Source: an uncultured Lachnospiraceae bacterium (GTDB taxonomy: Bacteria > Bacillota > Clostridia > Lachnospirales > Lachnospiraceae). Taken from it: DNA of 64,000 nucleotides. Position 1 is the stretch's first letter, and every line of letters begins with the position of its first letter. The stretch covers positions 62,001 to 126,000 of the forward strand of contig CANPZI010000003.1 of assembly GCA_947588995.1 (NCBI GenBank). Reading direction: 5' to 3'. Of the stretch, positions 32,217 to 41,070 are shown piece after piece. The position numbers were made by a program, and so were the translations under genes. The notes beneath the pieces were generated by a model, which ran no database searches, was not told where the DNA came from, and was given only the letters and a program-made list of their open reading frames with translations.

Positions 32217-33899
32217 TTATTCCCGGCCGGCCAGATCTTTCGCGTCAAAGGCCTCGCTGATTGGCGCTCCTGCCGGAACCATCGGGAAAACCTTGTCGTC
32301 CTCCGGAATGATGCAGTCCAGAAGAACCGGCTTCTTCAACGCGATCGCTTTCTCAACGGCGGGCGCGACCTCCTCGCGCTTCGTCACTCTGATTGCCTCG
32401 CAGCCGAGGCCTTCCGCTACCTTGCAGAAGTCCACCTTGTCATTCAGGACGGTCTGCGAATATCTCTTCTCATAGAAAAGCGTCTGCCACTGCCGCACCA
32501 TGCCGAGCACGTGATTGTTGATCACCACCTGGATGATCGGAATGTCATAGCGGCTCGCCGTCGCCAGTTCATTCATATTCATACGGAAGCAGCCGTCTCC
32601 GGCGATATTGATGCAGATCTTGTCGGGCCGCCCCATCTTCGCGCCGATGCAGGCGCCGAGGCCGTATCCCATCGTGCCGAGACCGCCGGAAGTAAGCAGG
32701 GTGCGCGGCATGGAATACTTATAATACTGCGCCGCCCACATCTGATGCTGCCCCACGTCGGTAGTGATCAGCGCCTCGCCTTTCGTGATCCGGTCAATCT
32801 CCTCGATGATATAAGGGCAGGAAAGCACAGAATCGTCATAGGACAGCGGATATTTCTCTTTCAGTTCCATAACATGTGCTATCCAATCGCCGTGCTCCTG
32901 CTGCGCAAGCCTGCTGTTTAAGAGCGTCAGCACCTCTTTCAGATCGCCGACCACAGAGACGTCGGTGCGGATATTTTTGTTGATCTCCGCGGCATCGATA
33001 TCGATCTGCAGCACTTTGGCATGCTCCGCGAACTTGTTCGGATTGCCCACCACGCGATCGGAAAAGCGCGCGCCGAGGGCGATCAGGAGATCACACTCGC
33101 TGACCCCGAAATTGGAGGCTTTCGTGCCGTGCATGCCGATCATACCCGTGTAATACGGGTCATGGCCGTCAAAAGCGCCCTTGCCCATCAGCGTATCGCA
33201 TACCGGCGCGTCCGCTTTCCTGGCAAACTCTCTGACTTCCCTGTACGCGCCGGAGATTACCGCGCCGCCGCCCACATAGATAAAAGGCTTTTTCGCCTCC
33301 CCGATCAGCTGAAGCGCCATCTCCATCGCTTCCGACTGATCTTTCTTCCTTTTGAGGGGAAGTGTCTCGACCGCTTTTCTCTCATACTCGCACTGATTGG
33401 CGGTCACGTCTTTCGTGATATCCACCAGCACCGGGCCGGGACGCCCGCTTCTCGCGATGGCGAAAGCTTTGCGCAGCGTATCGGCCAGGATATTGACGTC
33501 TTTTACGATGTAACCGTGCTTCGTGATCGGCATGGTCACGCCCGCAATATCGACCTCCTGAAACGAGTCTTTTCCCAGAGAGGGCAGATTGACATTGCAG
33601 GTGATAGCCACCATCGGCACGGAATCCATATATGCCGTAGCGATCCCCGTCACCAGATTGGTTGCCCCGGGCCCGCTCGTGGCCAGGCATACGCCGACCT
33701 TGCCCGTCGCCCTCGCATAGCCGTCCGCCGCGTGAGCCGCGCCCTGCTCGTGAGATGTCAGAATATGGGTTATTTCATTTCTATGTTGGTACAGCGCATC
33801 GTATACATTCAGAATCGTACCGCCCGGATAGCCGAACACGGTGTCCACTCCCTGTTCTTTCAGACATTCCACGACGATCTGCGCACCTGTCAATACCAT
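32217..33899 (-). CDS. ilvB: Acetolactate synthase, large (catalytic) subunit
   Basis: A 560-residue thiamine-diphosphate enzyme joining two pyruvates, or pyruvate and 2-oxobutyrate, at the start of valine and isoleucine synthesis. Landmarks: FGYPGGTILNVYDAL, the cofactor glutamate in TSHEQGAAHAADGYARATG, and the diphosphate motif AGDGCFRMNMNELATA. The FAD-binding middle domain typical of the anabolic enzyme is present by length. The small subunit ilvN is not adjacent. It lies between ilvD and the L,D-transpeptidase gene and has AGGAGG before its start. Confidence 0.94.
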   Translation of the reverse strand: MVLTGAQIVVECLKEQGVDTVFGYPGGTILNVYDALYQHRNEITHILTSHEQGAAHAADGYARATGKVGVCLATSGPGATNLVTGIATAYMDSVPMVAITCNVNLPSLGKDSFQEVDIAGVTMPITKHGYIVKDVNILADTLRKAFAIARSGRPGPVLVDITKDVTANQCEYERKAVETLPLKRKKDQSEAMEMALQLIGEAKKPFIYVGGGAVISGAYREVREFARKADAPVCDTLMGKGAFDGHDPYYTGMIGMHGTKASNFGVSECDLLIALGARFSDRVVGNPNKFAEHAKVLQIDIDAAEINKNIRTDVSVVGDLKEVLTLLNSRLAQQEHGDWIAHVMELKEKYPLSYDDSVLSCPYIIEEIDRITKGEALITTDVGQHQMWAAQYYKYSMPRTLLTSGGLGTMGYGLGACIGAKMGRPDKICINIAGDGCFRMNMNELATASRYDIPIIQVVINNHVLGMVRQWQTLFYEKRYSQTVLNDKVDFCKVAEGLGCEAIRVTKREEVAPAVEKAIALKKPVLLDCIIPEDDKVFPMVPAGAPISEAFDAKDLAGRE

Positions 33900-33937
33900 A
33901 ATTTCTTCCTCCTGATCTCTTATTCATGCCCCGCCAT

Positions 33938-35623
33938 TTACTGCCGGGTATTTGACTGTCCGGGAATCTCCAGGATCGCTCCTCTGTTGCCGCTCGTCAC
34001 CATCTCGCGGTATCTCGCCAGATAACCGCTCGTCACCTCCGGCTCCCTCGGCTGCCATTTCGCCTTTCTGGCCGCCATCTCCTCATCGGAAACCCTGACA
34101 TTCAATGTCAGATTCGGGATGTCGATGCTGATGATATCGCCCTCCTCCACCAGCGCGATCGGACCGCCCACGGCCGCCTCCGGCGACACATGACCGATGG
34201 AGGCCCCGCGGGACGCACCCGAGAATCTGCCGTCCGTGATCAGCGCGACCTTGGAGCCCAGCCCCATGCCGGCTATGGCGGAAGTCGGGTTCAGCATCTC
34301 CCGCATCCCCGGACCGCCTTTCGGCCCTTCATAGCGGATGACGACCACGTCTCCCTCTTTGATCCGGCCGCCCTTGATGGCTGCGATAGCGTCCTCCTCG
34401 CACTCGAACACCCGCGCAGGCCCTTCGTGTACCATCATCTCCTCCACCACGGCGGAGCGCTTCACCACGCTGCCGTCCGGCGCAAGATTTCCCTTTAACA
34501 CCGCCAGTCCGCCCGTTTTGCTGTATGGATTGTCCACGGTCCGGATAACCTCCGGATTGAGGTTTGCCGCATGCTGAATATTCTCGGCCACGGTTTTTCC
34601 CGTCACCGTCATGCAGTCCGTGTGCAGAAGTCCGATATCCGCCAGCTCTTTCATCACGGCATACACGCCGCCGGCCTCGTTCAGATCCTCCATATAGGTC
34701 GGTCCCGCCGGCGCCAGATGACAGAGATTCGGCGTGCGCTCGCTGATCTCGTTGGCGTAGGAAATATCAAAGTCAAAGCCGATCTCGTGGGCGATCGCCG
34801 GCAGATGCAGCATGGAATTTGTGGAGCAGCCCAGCGCCATATCCACCGTGAGCGCATTTAAGATGGCGTCTTTTGTCATAATATCTCTCGGCCGGATATT
34901 CTTCTCCAGCAGCTTCATCACCGCCATGCCGGCATGTTTCGCCAGCTTGATCCTCTCGGAATAAACCGCCGGGATCGTGCCGTTGCCACGAAGTCCCATG
35001 CCCAGCACTTCCGTCAGGCAGTTCATGGAGTTCGCCGTATACATACCGGAACAGGACCCGCAGGTGGGACAGGTCTTCGCCTCGAACTCCCGCAGTTCCT
35101 CGTCGTCGATCAGTCCGGCGGCATGTGAGCCAACCGCCTCGAACATGGAGGAGAGACTGGTCTTTTTGCCATGCACATGTCCGGCGAGCATCGGGCCGCC
35201 GGAGACAAATACGGTGGGCACGTTGATGCGTGCCGCCGCCATGAGAAGTCCCGGCACGTTCTTGTCGCAGTTTGGCACCATGACCAGCGCGTCGAACTGG
35301 TGCGCCAGCGCCATGCACTCTGTGGAGTCCGCGATCAGATCTCTCGTCACCAGAGAATACTTCATGCCGATGTGTCCCATCGCTATGCCGTCGCAGACCG
35401 CAATCGCCGGGAATACCACCGGCACACCGCCCGCCTCGGCCACGCCCAGCTTCACCGCGTTGACGATCTTGTCCAGATTCATATGCCCCGGCACAATCTC
35501 ATTGTAGGAGCTGACGATGCCGACCATCGGCTTTTTCATCTCCTCCTCGGTAAATCCCAGCGCGTTAAACAGACTCCTGTGGGGCGCCTGCTGAACGCCC
35601 GCTTTTACGTTGTCGCTTCTCAT
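33938..35623 (-). CDS. ilvD: Dihydroxy-acid dehydratase
   Basis: A 561-residue iron-sulfur dehydratase, the third step in valine and isoleucine synthesis. Signature stretches are [38 protein letters not shown] (cluster cysteines) and [20 protein letters not shown]. Full length. The gap to ilvB downstream is 38 bases and the start has GGAGAGAGG, so the two are cotranscribed. Confidence 0.96.
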   Translation of the reverse strand: MRSDNVKAGVQQAPHRSLFNALGFTEEEMKKPMVGIVSSYNEIVPGHMNLDKIVNAVKLGVAEAGGVPVVFPAIAVCDGIAMGHIGMKYSLVTRDLIADSTECMALAHQFDALVMVPNCDKNVPGLLMAAARINVPTVFVSGGPMLAGHVHGKKTSLSSMFEAVGSHAAGLIDDEELREFEAKTCPTCGSCSGMYTANSMNCLTEVLGMGLRGNGTIPAVYSERIKLAKHAGMAVMKLLEKNIRPRDIMTKDAILNALTVDMALGCSTNSMLHLPAIAHEIGFDFDISYANEISERTPNLCHLAPAGPTYMEDLNEAGGVYAVMKELADIGLLHTDCMTVTGKTVAENIQHAANLNPEVIRTVDNPYSKTGGLAVLKGNLAPDGSVVKRSAVVEEMMVHEGPARVFECEEDAIAAIKGGRIKEGDVVVIRYEGPKGGPGMREMLNPTSAIAGMGLGSKVALITDGRFSGASRGASIGHVSPEAAVGGPIALVEEGDIISIDIPNLTLNVRVSDEEMAARKAKWQPREPEVTSGYLARYREMVTSGNRGAILEIPGQSNTRQ

Positions 35624-35751
35624 AGTCCTCTCTCCTTTTTCTTTCCTGAATCGTAACTGTCATACAGCCTGAATATCATACAGAGCGCCGCACGCTTTCG
35701 CCGCGGTCGTCTCGCTGTCAAATATACCGCTCATGCCGTCCGACCCGCCGC

Positions 35752-37341
35752 TTATCGCCGCGCATAAAAGACAAAGCCCTCATTCTCGTATACCGCCTGC
35801 ATCTCTTCCTCCAGATACGCATACGGCACAGCCTGCCGGGTGAGATAAAATTTCCAGTCATCCGCCAGGGAATCCAAAGCCGCAGCCGTCTGCTCCGGCA
35901 CAAGGAGCCGCCTGTCGAGCAGCACGCAGTCAGCCTCCTCGATCTGTGTCGTCAGTCTGCCGGCCGGATCGTTGTCCATATCCAGACCGTAGAGGTATTT
36001 GAGCAGATACTGCTGGTCGCAGTCCGTCACCGCGATTTTATCATAACACGTGATATCAACTGTGCGATAGGCCTCCTCGACAGCTGTCTCCCGCAGGCCG
36101 TAGGGCGTATTCTCAAACGGCAGAAACAGCGCTTTGGCCAGGAGAATAAACCCCACCGCGGAACACACGGCCGGCGCATACCGCCTGATCCGCTCCGCCC
36201 TCTCTCCCCGCGGGCACGATACCGCCTGCACGATAAGCCAGGTACACATGAGCGCCACTACCGCGCCGAAATAGGAAAAGACACGATAATACGGCAGCGC
36301 ACACTGAGCGATCAGCATGAGCGGCGTCATCACAAAGCTGATGAAAAGATACCACTCCATGATACCGCCCCGCCGCGCGGCGATGCGGTACACAAGCAGT
36401 ATCACCCCCAGCACGGAAAGTACAGCCAAAAGCCATGCTCCCCCGCCGCAATAATAGTCAAACAGCTGCCGGATATAGACGCCGAGTCTGGACAGATAAC
36501 CGCTCCGCGCCACGCTCTGGATGTAGGGCGACGCCAGCATATAATCGATTCCCGTCTTCATGGCCGTCAGGGGAGCATGCAGGATAATCTCAATATGTCC
36601 CGCCGCATAGAACGGTCCGTCCGCCGTTTTGGACAAGAGGTTCGAGCCGATTGCCAGCCAGATCAGCGCGTAGAGCCCAAGTGTACACAGGGCACTGACA
36701 AGCGATGCGGCGATCAGTCTCCCCAGTTCGCCAAAACGTCTGCCGCACAACAGAACCAGCCCGCCCGTCACACACAGCGGCAGTACAAAATAAATACTGC
36801 TCGGCAGCGTGTACAGCGCCCAGACAATTGACAGGCCAAAAAGCACATAGTACCTGCGCCCGTGTACGCCGCTCACCACAAGCTGACGCAGAGCCCAAAA
36901 AGCCGCAAGGCAGAGAAACGCTGCCAGCGCGTACCCTCTCCCCTGCACCGCCATCTGATTCACCAGATTCATCGCGGCGAACAGGGCTGGCGGCAGCAGC
37001 GCATACCCTGCCGGAAAGCATTCCCTGCCGATTCGGTACAGCAGCGCAAGACTGCCAAGACTCGCCAGATAAGACACGCCCCTGAGTCCCACCGCGGGAT
37101 TCCCGAACCAGTCAAGCACAGCCGACAGCACCGAATAGCCGACATGATTGTTGGGCAGCGGCCAGTGAATCGCCGCGTACACCGGCCCTCTGCTGATAAA
37201 ATAATAGTAGGTGTACAGTTCGTCATACCAGGGAGTCAGCGCGAACATGCGCCAGCCGTAATAGACTGCCATCACGCACAGAAGCGCTATGAAAACTGTT
37301 GTCTTCCTGTCCGGTTTTGACCGCGCGGTTTTCCGTTTCAT
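35752..37341 (-). CDS. GT-C type membrane glycosyltransferase-like protein
   Basis: A 529-residue protein with about ten to twelve hydrophobic segments. After the first helix it has TPWYDELYTYYYFISRGP, the acidic first-loop motif expected of PMT/ArnT-like (GT39-type) lipid-linked sugar transferases, then LPNNHVGYSVL. A C-terminal soluble part (about 400-529) faces outward. Donor and acceptor are unknown. It is inserted between leuB (27 bases upstream) and ilvD on the same strand. The start is uncertain: ATG at 37341 or TTG at 37365; neither has a strong ribosome site. Confidence 0.7.
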   Translation of the reverse strand: MKRKTARSKPDRKTTVFIALLCVMAVYYGWRMFALTPWYDELYTYYYFISRGPVYAAIHWPLPNNHVGYSVLSAVLDWFGNPAVGLRGVSYLASLGSLALLYRIGRECFPAGYALLPPALFAAMNLVNQMAVQGRGYALAAFLCLAAFWALRQLVVSGVHGRRYYVLFGLSIVWALYTLPSSIYFVLPLCVTGGLVLLCGRRFGELGRLIAASLVSALCTLGLYALIWLAIGSNLLSKTADGPFYAAGHIEIILHAPLTAMKTGIDYMLASPYIQSVARSGYLSRLGVYIRQLFDYYCGGGAWLLAVLSVLGVILLVYRIAARRGGIMEWYLFISFVMTPLMLIAQCALPYYRVFSYFGAVVALMCTWLIVQAVSCPRGERAERIRRYAPAVCSAVGFILLAKALFLPFENTPYGLRETAVEEAYRTVDITCYDKIAVTDCDQQYLLKYLYGLDMDNDPAGRLTTQIEEADCVLLDRRLLVPEQTAAALDSLADDWKFYLTRQAVPYAYLEEEMQAVYENEGFVFYARR

Positions 37342-37368
37342 CACACCCGTTTTTGACCGTTCCAACTT

Positions 37369-38454
37369 CTATTTGATCCTCTCTGCAAGCAGATCGCCCA
37401 TCTGTCTGCAGCCGACCTGTTTACATCCCTCCGACATGATATCGACGGTACGCCATCCCTCCTGCAGCACCTGTTTCACCGCGGCCTCAACGGCATCCGC
37501 CTCGCGGTCCAGATCGAAGCTGTAGCGCAGCATCATCGCCGCGGAGAGAACCGTCGCGATGGGATTGGCCACGTCCTTGCCCGCAATATCCGGCGCGGAG
37601 CCGTGGCTCGGCTCATACAGGCCGAATTTCGTATCGTTCAGGGAGGCCGAAGCCAGCATGCCGATCGAGCCGGTCACCATACTCGCCTCGTCGGACAGGA
37701 TATCGCCGAACATGTTCTCCGTCAGGATCACGTCGAACTGGGCCGGATCTTTGACCAGCTGCATCGCGCAGTTGTCCACCAGCATGTGCTCCAGCGTCAC
37801 TTCGGGGTAGTCTTTCGCCACCTCCTCCACCACGCTTCTCCACAGTCTGGAGGAATCCAGGACATTCGCCTTGTCCACGCTGGTCACTTTCTTTCGCCTC
37901 TTCATGGCGATATCGAACCCCTTGACCGCAATCCGCCGGATCTCATTTTCATCATACACCAGCGTATCCACGGCTTTTCGCACGCCGTTCTCCTCGGTGG
38001 TCTTCCGCTCGCCAAAGTAGAGGCCGCCTGTCAGTTCCCGCATGATCATCATGTCAAAACCCGCCGCGGAGATCTCCTCTTTCAGCGGGCACGCGCCCCG
38101 CAGTTCACCGTACAGCACCGCGGGCCGCAGATTGGCGAAGAGGTTCAGCGCCTTGCGGATTGCCAGAAGCCCGGCTTCCGGCCGCAGATTCGGCGGCAGC
38201 TTGTACCACGGGGAGGTTGTCGTGTCCCCGCCGATCGAGCCCATCAGCACCGCATCCGCCCGCTTCGCCGTCTCGACCGCCTCATCTGTCAGCGGAACGC
38301 CGTGCACGTCGATGGATGCGCCGCCCATCAGAATATCCGTGTAGTGTATCGTATGGCCGAACCTGTCCGCGACAGCGTTCAGCACTTTCTTCGCCTCCGC
38401 CACGATCTCCGGCCCAATGCCGTCGCCCGGAATACATGTGATTTTCAATTCCAT
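37369..38454 (-). CDS. leuB: 3-isopropylmalate dehydrogenase
   Basis: A 361-residue enzyme that oxidises and decarboxylates 3-isopropylmalate in leucine synthesis. [12 protein letters not shown] starts the protein; GAVGG-like loop is [15 protein letters not shown]; the arginine cluster is [21 protein letters not shown] in two parts; the metal/NAD part is [24 protein letters not shown] and [19 protein letters not shown]. The ATG at 38454 behind GGACAGG is chosen over a longer frame. It heads a minus-strand run with ilvD and ilvB; leuA and leuCD are absent from the window. Confidence 0.95.
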   Translation of the reverse strand: MELKITCIPGDGIGPEIVAEAKKVLNAVADRFGHTIHYTDILMGGASIDVHGVPLTDEAVETAKRADAVLMGSIGGDTTTSPWYKLPPNLRPEAGLLAIRKALNLFANLRPAVLYGELRGACPLKEEISAAGFDMMIMRELTGGLYFGERKTTEENGVRKAVDTLVYDENEIRRIAVKGFDIAMKRRKKVTSVDKANVLDSSRLWRSVVEEVAKDYPEVTLEHMLVDNCAMQLVKDPAQFDVILTENMFGDILSDEASMVTGSIGMLASASLNDTKFGLYEPSHGSAPDIAGKDVANPIATVLSAAMMLRYSFDLDREADAVEAAVKQVLQEGWRTVDIMSEGCKQVGCRQMGDLLAERIK

Positions 38455-38502
38455 ATGTCCTGTCCTCGCTCCCTTGTCATGATCGCAAAATAACACTTTT
38501 AT

Positions 38503-38531
38503 ATCATAGTCTATTCCCTGCCAAATTTCAA
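38503..38531 (-). promoter_or_regulatory. Promoter of the leuB-ilvD-ilvB run
   Basis: TTGAAA (38531-38526), 17-base spacer, TATGAT (38508-38503), 49 bases before leuB. The short leader has no T-box. Confidence 0.75.
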
Positions 38532-38548
38532 GCCGTTTTCTGCGGCGC

Positions 38549-38577
38549 AAAAGGCGGACCGTCTCCGGTCCGCCTCC
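38549..38577 (-). terminator. Terminator of the DUF4854 lipoprotein gene
   Basis: Minus strand GGCGGACC-GGAGAC-GGTCCGCC followed by TTTT, about 45 bases after the lipoprotein stop. Confidence 0.85.
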
Positions 38578-38618
38578 ATCATCTATCTCTGTTAAAAACT
38601 GACATCATAATCCATCGG

Positions 38619-39191
38619 TTACTGCGCCTGATAGGATCTCTCGGCGAGCAGTGTGCCCTCGGGGTCAAAATAACGAACCGTGACCGTGCAGGCGCCGGGC
38701 TGTCCGACAGCATCGTCGAACGACTCCACCTGCTCCTCAAAGGTATCCGCCTGGTTCTCAAGCTCCGCTGCCAGCATATCACCCGCATCCTCGGGGAGCT
38801 CCTCCGCATCCTCGAAAGTAAACTCCATGATAAACTCGTTGCCCTTTACCTCATAGTTCAGGCCCATGCCCTCTCCGGCCATCGCGTCAAGCGCGCCCTC
38901 GAAAGCCTCCTTGATGCTGGGATCCGAGAAATATGCCTCCAGCGTCTGGCCATCGGCGGACTCGGCTCCGCTCTCTGCCTCGGCTTCTGCCTCTGCGTCA
39001 GCAGCCGCTTCCTTGGCCTCATCCTCAGCCTCCTGAACCGCCTGCTCCTCCGCCTCATCAGCAGTGTCTTCCGCAGCTGTCTCCGTCTCGCCTGCAGTGT
39101 CTACCGCCTGCCCCCCCCCACATGCGGTAACGGACAGGGTAAGCGCCATCGCTGCAGCGCACGCCATAACCTTCAGTGTTCTTCTCTTCAT
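38619..39191 (-). CDS. DUF4854 lipoprotein, possibly phase variable
   Basis: A 190-residue lipoprotein: KRR start, hydrophobic core, lipobox SVTAC, then GGG, an acidic Glu/Ala/Thr-rich linker (about 28-75) and a C-terminal domain (about 80-190: SIKEAFEGALDAMAGEG, NEFIMEFTFED, VTVRYFDPEGTLLAE) that matches my memory of DUF4854. Function unknown. The start at 39191 has AGGAGGAGG. The three glycine codons after the lipid-bearing cysteine form an uninterrupted run of nine G (complement of C at 39111-39119); a one-base slip would frameshift the protein right there. A second G9 run lies in its promoter spacer. Confidence 0.8.
   Translation of the reverse strand: MKRRTLKVMACAAAMALTLSVTACGGGQAVDTAGETETAAEDTADEAEEQAVQEAEDEAKEAAADAEAEAEAESGAESADGQTLEAYFSDPSIKEAFEGALDAMAGEGMGLNYEVKGNEFIMEFTFEDAEELPEDAGDMLAAELENQADTFEEQVESFDDAVGQPGACTVTVRYFDPEGTLLAERSYQAQ
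39111..39119 (-). repeat. G9 tract inside the lipoprotein coding region
   Basis: Nine C on the plus strand (G on the coding strand) encode Gly-Gly-Gly directly behind the lipobox cysteine. Such tracts slip during replication. Confidence 0.9.
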
Positions 39192-39268
39192 AATCGTTTT
39201 CCTCCTCCTGCTCATAAGAGCGTTCTGTCTTATCACACTGTCAAACGTGTGACATCACACAAGAGACA

Positions 39269-39299
39269 ATTATATACGCTTTGCCCCCCCCCTTGTCAA
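39269..39299 (-). promoter_or_regulatory. Promoter with G9 tract in the spacer, upstream of the DUF4854 lipoprotein
   Basis: Minus strand: perfect TTGACA (39299-39294), then A, nine G (39292-39284), CAAAGCGTA, and perfect TATAAT (39274-39269). Spacer to TATAAT is 19 bases; to the overlapping TATATA (39276-39271) it is 17. The start codon is 78 bases beyond. Loss or gain of G in the tract would change promoter spacing and strength. Confidence 0.8.
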
Positions 39300-39343
39300 T
39301 ACCCGGAAAGAATTATTACAAAATGAATAAAAAGGCATTGTAC

Positions 39344-39377
39344 AAAAAACAACACCAGCGGATGTCCGTGGTGTTGT
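39344..39377 (-). terminator. Terminator of tgt-yajC
   Basis: Minus strand ACAACACCA pairs with TGGTGTTGT with an inner CGGAC/GTCCG-like pairing, followed by a T-run, about 30 bases past the yajC stop. Confidence 0.85.
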
Positions 39378-39407
39378 CCGTGTATGCAGGTATTCTGTTT
39401 TCGTCCG

Positions 39408-39731
39408 CTACTCCGCATCCGCTTTCTCGATCTGCGCGATCGCGGATTTCTGCATGGGAATACGGCAGTTCTTGTTGCTGCCGAACTCGACGATGATCGT
39501 GTCGTCGGTGATGTCGATGACAATGCCGTAGAATCCGCTCGTCGTCAGTACGCAGTCGCCCACGCTCATCTCCGACAGCATCGCCGCCATCCTCTTCTGT
39601 TCCTTTTTCTGCGGCCTGATCATAATAAAATACATAAACGCCACAATAATGACAATGTAGACAATCATAACCATCATACCGCCGCCCGCAGGTGCCGCAG
39701 CGGCATCACCGGCTGTCAATAAAATATTCAT
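39408..39731 (-). CDS. yajC: Preprotein translocase accessory subunit YajC
   Basis: A 107-residue single-helix membrane protein (helix about 19-38) followed by FIMIRPQKKEQKR and LSEMSVGDCVLTTSGFYGIV, the standard YajC pattern. YajC associates with SecDF and SecYEG. It lies 129 bases after tgt on the same strand, the usual bacterial order, and ends at a strong terminator. secDF is not in the window. Confidence 0.95.
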   Translation of the reverse strand: MNILLTAGDAAAAPAGGGMMVMIVYIVIIVAFMYFIMIRPQKKEQKRMAAMLSEMSVGDCVLTTSGFYGIVIDITDDTIIVEFGSNKNCRIPMQKSAIAQIEKADAE

Positions 39732-39860
39732 CTGGCTTTCCTCCCTGTCCTCCTATTGATAAAACGCCCGTTATTTTATCGTAGATATGTGCATCTATTG
39801 CCTATCATACACAAAACCCCCGGATAAAACAAGTTTTTTCTTCTATAATTTATAGAAATT

Positions 39861-40997
39861 TCAGCTTTGCTCCCGCGCCTGCATCCCCGACAGCTTGCGT
39901 TTCTTATAGGCGGCAAAGGTTCCCTCGTCCAGGGCGTCCCTGATCTCCTGCATCATCGTATTGTAGAAATACAGGTTGTGCAGGACGCACAGTCTCATGC
40001 CAAGCATTTCTTTGGCTTTCAGCAGATGCCGGATATAGGCTCTGGAATATCTGGCGCAGGCCGGGCAGCCGCAGCCCTCCTCGATCGGCCTCTCGTCCAG
40101 CTCATATTTGGCGTTGAAGAGATTGATTTTCCCCTGATTGGTGTACAGATGGCCGTGTCTGCCATTCCTGGTCGGATAGACGCAGTCGAAGAAATCCACG
40201 CCCCGCTCCACGGCCTCCAGGATATTTGCCGGCGTACCCACCCCCATCAGATAAGTGGGCTTATCCTGGGGAAGATAGGGCACCGTCTCTTCTATTACAT
40301 GGTACATCTGTTCGTGACTCTCGCCCACCGCCAGCCCGCCGATCGCATAGCCGTCGCAGGGAATATCCGCTATCCTCTTCGCGTGTTCGATCCTGATATC
40401 GTCGTAGACCGCCCCCTGATTGATGCCGAAGAGCATCTGCCTGCGGTTGATCGTATCCTCCAGACCGTTCAGCCTGTCCAGTTCTCTCCTGCAGCGCTCC
40501 AGCCATCTCGCGGTGCGGGCCGCCGAATCTTCCACATACTTCCTGTCGGCCACGCTGGAGGGGCACTCGTCAAATGCCATCGCGATGGTAGAGCCGAGAT
40601 TCGACTGGATCTGTATGCTCTCCTCCGGTCCCATGAAGATTTTCCGGCCGTCGATATGCGAGTGAAAAAAAACGCCCTCTTCCCTGATCTTCCTGAGACT
40701 CGCCAGCGAAAATACCTGAAAGCCTCCTGAGTCTGTCAGAATCGGCCTGTCCCACGACATAAACTTATGAAGGCCGCCCATCTGCCTGATCACCCGGTCT
40801 CCCGGCCGCACGTGCAGATGATAAGTGTTGGAGAGCTGCACCTGCGTCCCGATCCGCTCCAGATCCTCCGTGGACACCGCGCCCTTGATCGCGGCCACGG
40901 TTCCCACATTCATAAAGACGGGCGTCTGGATCGTCCCGTGTACCGTCTCCAGCTGCGCCCGCTTTGCCCTGCCTTCCGTTTTGATGATCTTATACAT
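39861..40997 (-). CDS. tgt: Queuine tRNA-ribosyltransferase
   Basis: A 378-residue enzyme that swaps guanine 34 of certain tRNAs for preQ1/queuine. TPVFMNVGTVAAIKG, the nucleophile region LTDSGGFQVFSL, GGLAVGES and the zinc site CGCPACARYSRAYIRHL with later HNL are all present. Full length for Tgt. The ribosome site is weak (GGTTACAG). Confidence 0.96.
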   Translation of the reverse strand: MYKIIKTEGRAKRAQLETVHGTIQTPVFMNVGTVAAIKGAVSTEDLERIGTQVQLSNTYHLHVRPGDRVIRQMGGLHKFMSWDRPILTDSGGFQVFSLASLRKIREEGVFFHSHIDGRKIFMGPEESIQIQSNLGSTIAMAFDECPSSVADRKYVEDSAARTARWLERCRRELDRLNGLEDTINRRQMLFGINQGAVYDDIRIEHAKRIADIPCDGYAIGGLAVGESHEQMYHVIEETVPYLPQDKPTYLMGVGTPANILEAVERGVDFFDCVYPTRNGRHGHLYTNQGKINLFNAKYELDERPIEEGCGCPACARYSRAYIRHLLKAKEMLGMRLCVLHNLYFYNTMMQEIRDALDEGTFAAYKKRKLSGMQAREQS

Positions 40998-41070
40998 GAT
41001 TTTTTCTGTAACCGCCCTGTTTCTTTTTTATGGCACTGCTTCCCGCCGTGCAGCCCGCGCGGTGCTCCGC

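Noticed and set aside
38455-38525. T-box or leader peptide before leuB
   Set aside because: The leader is under 50 bases, lacks the TGGNACCGCG-like motif and has no run of leucine codons.
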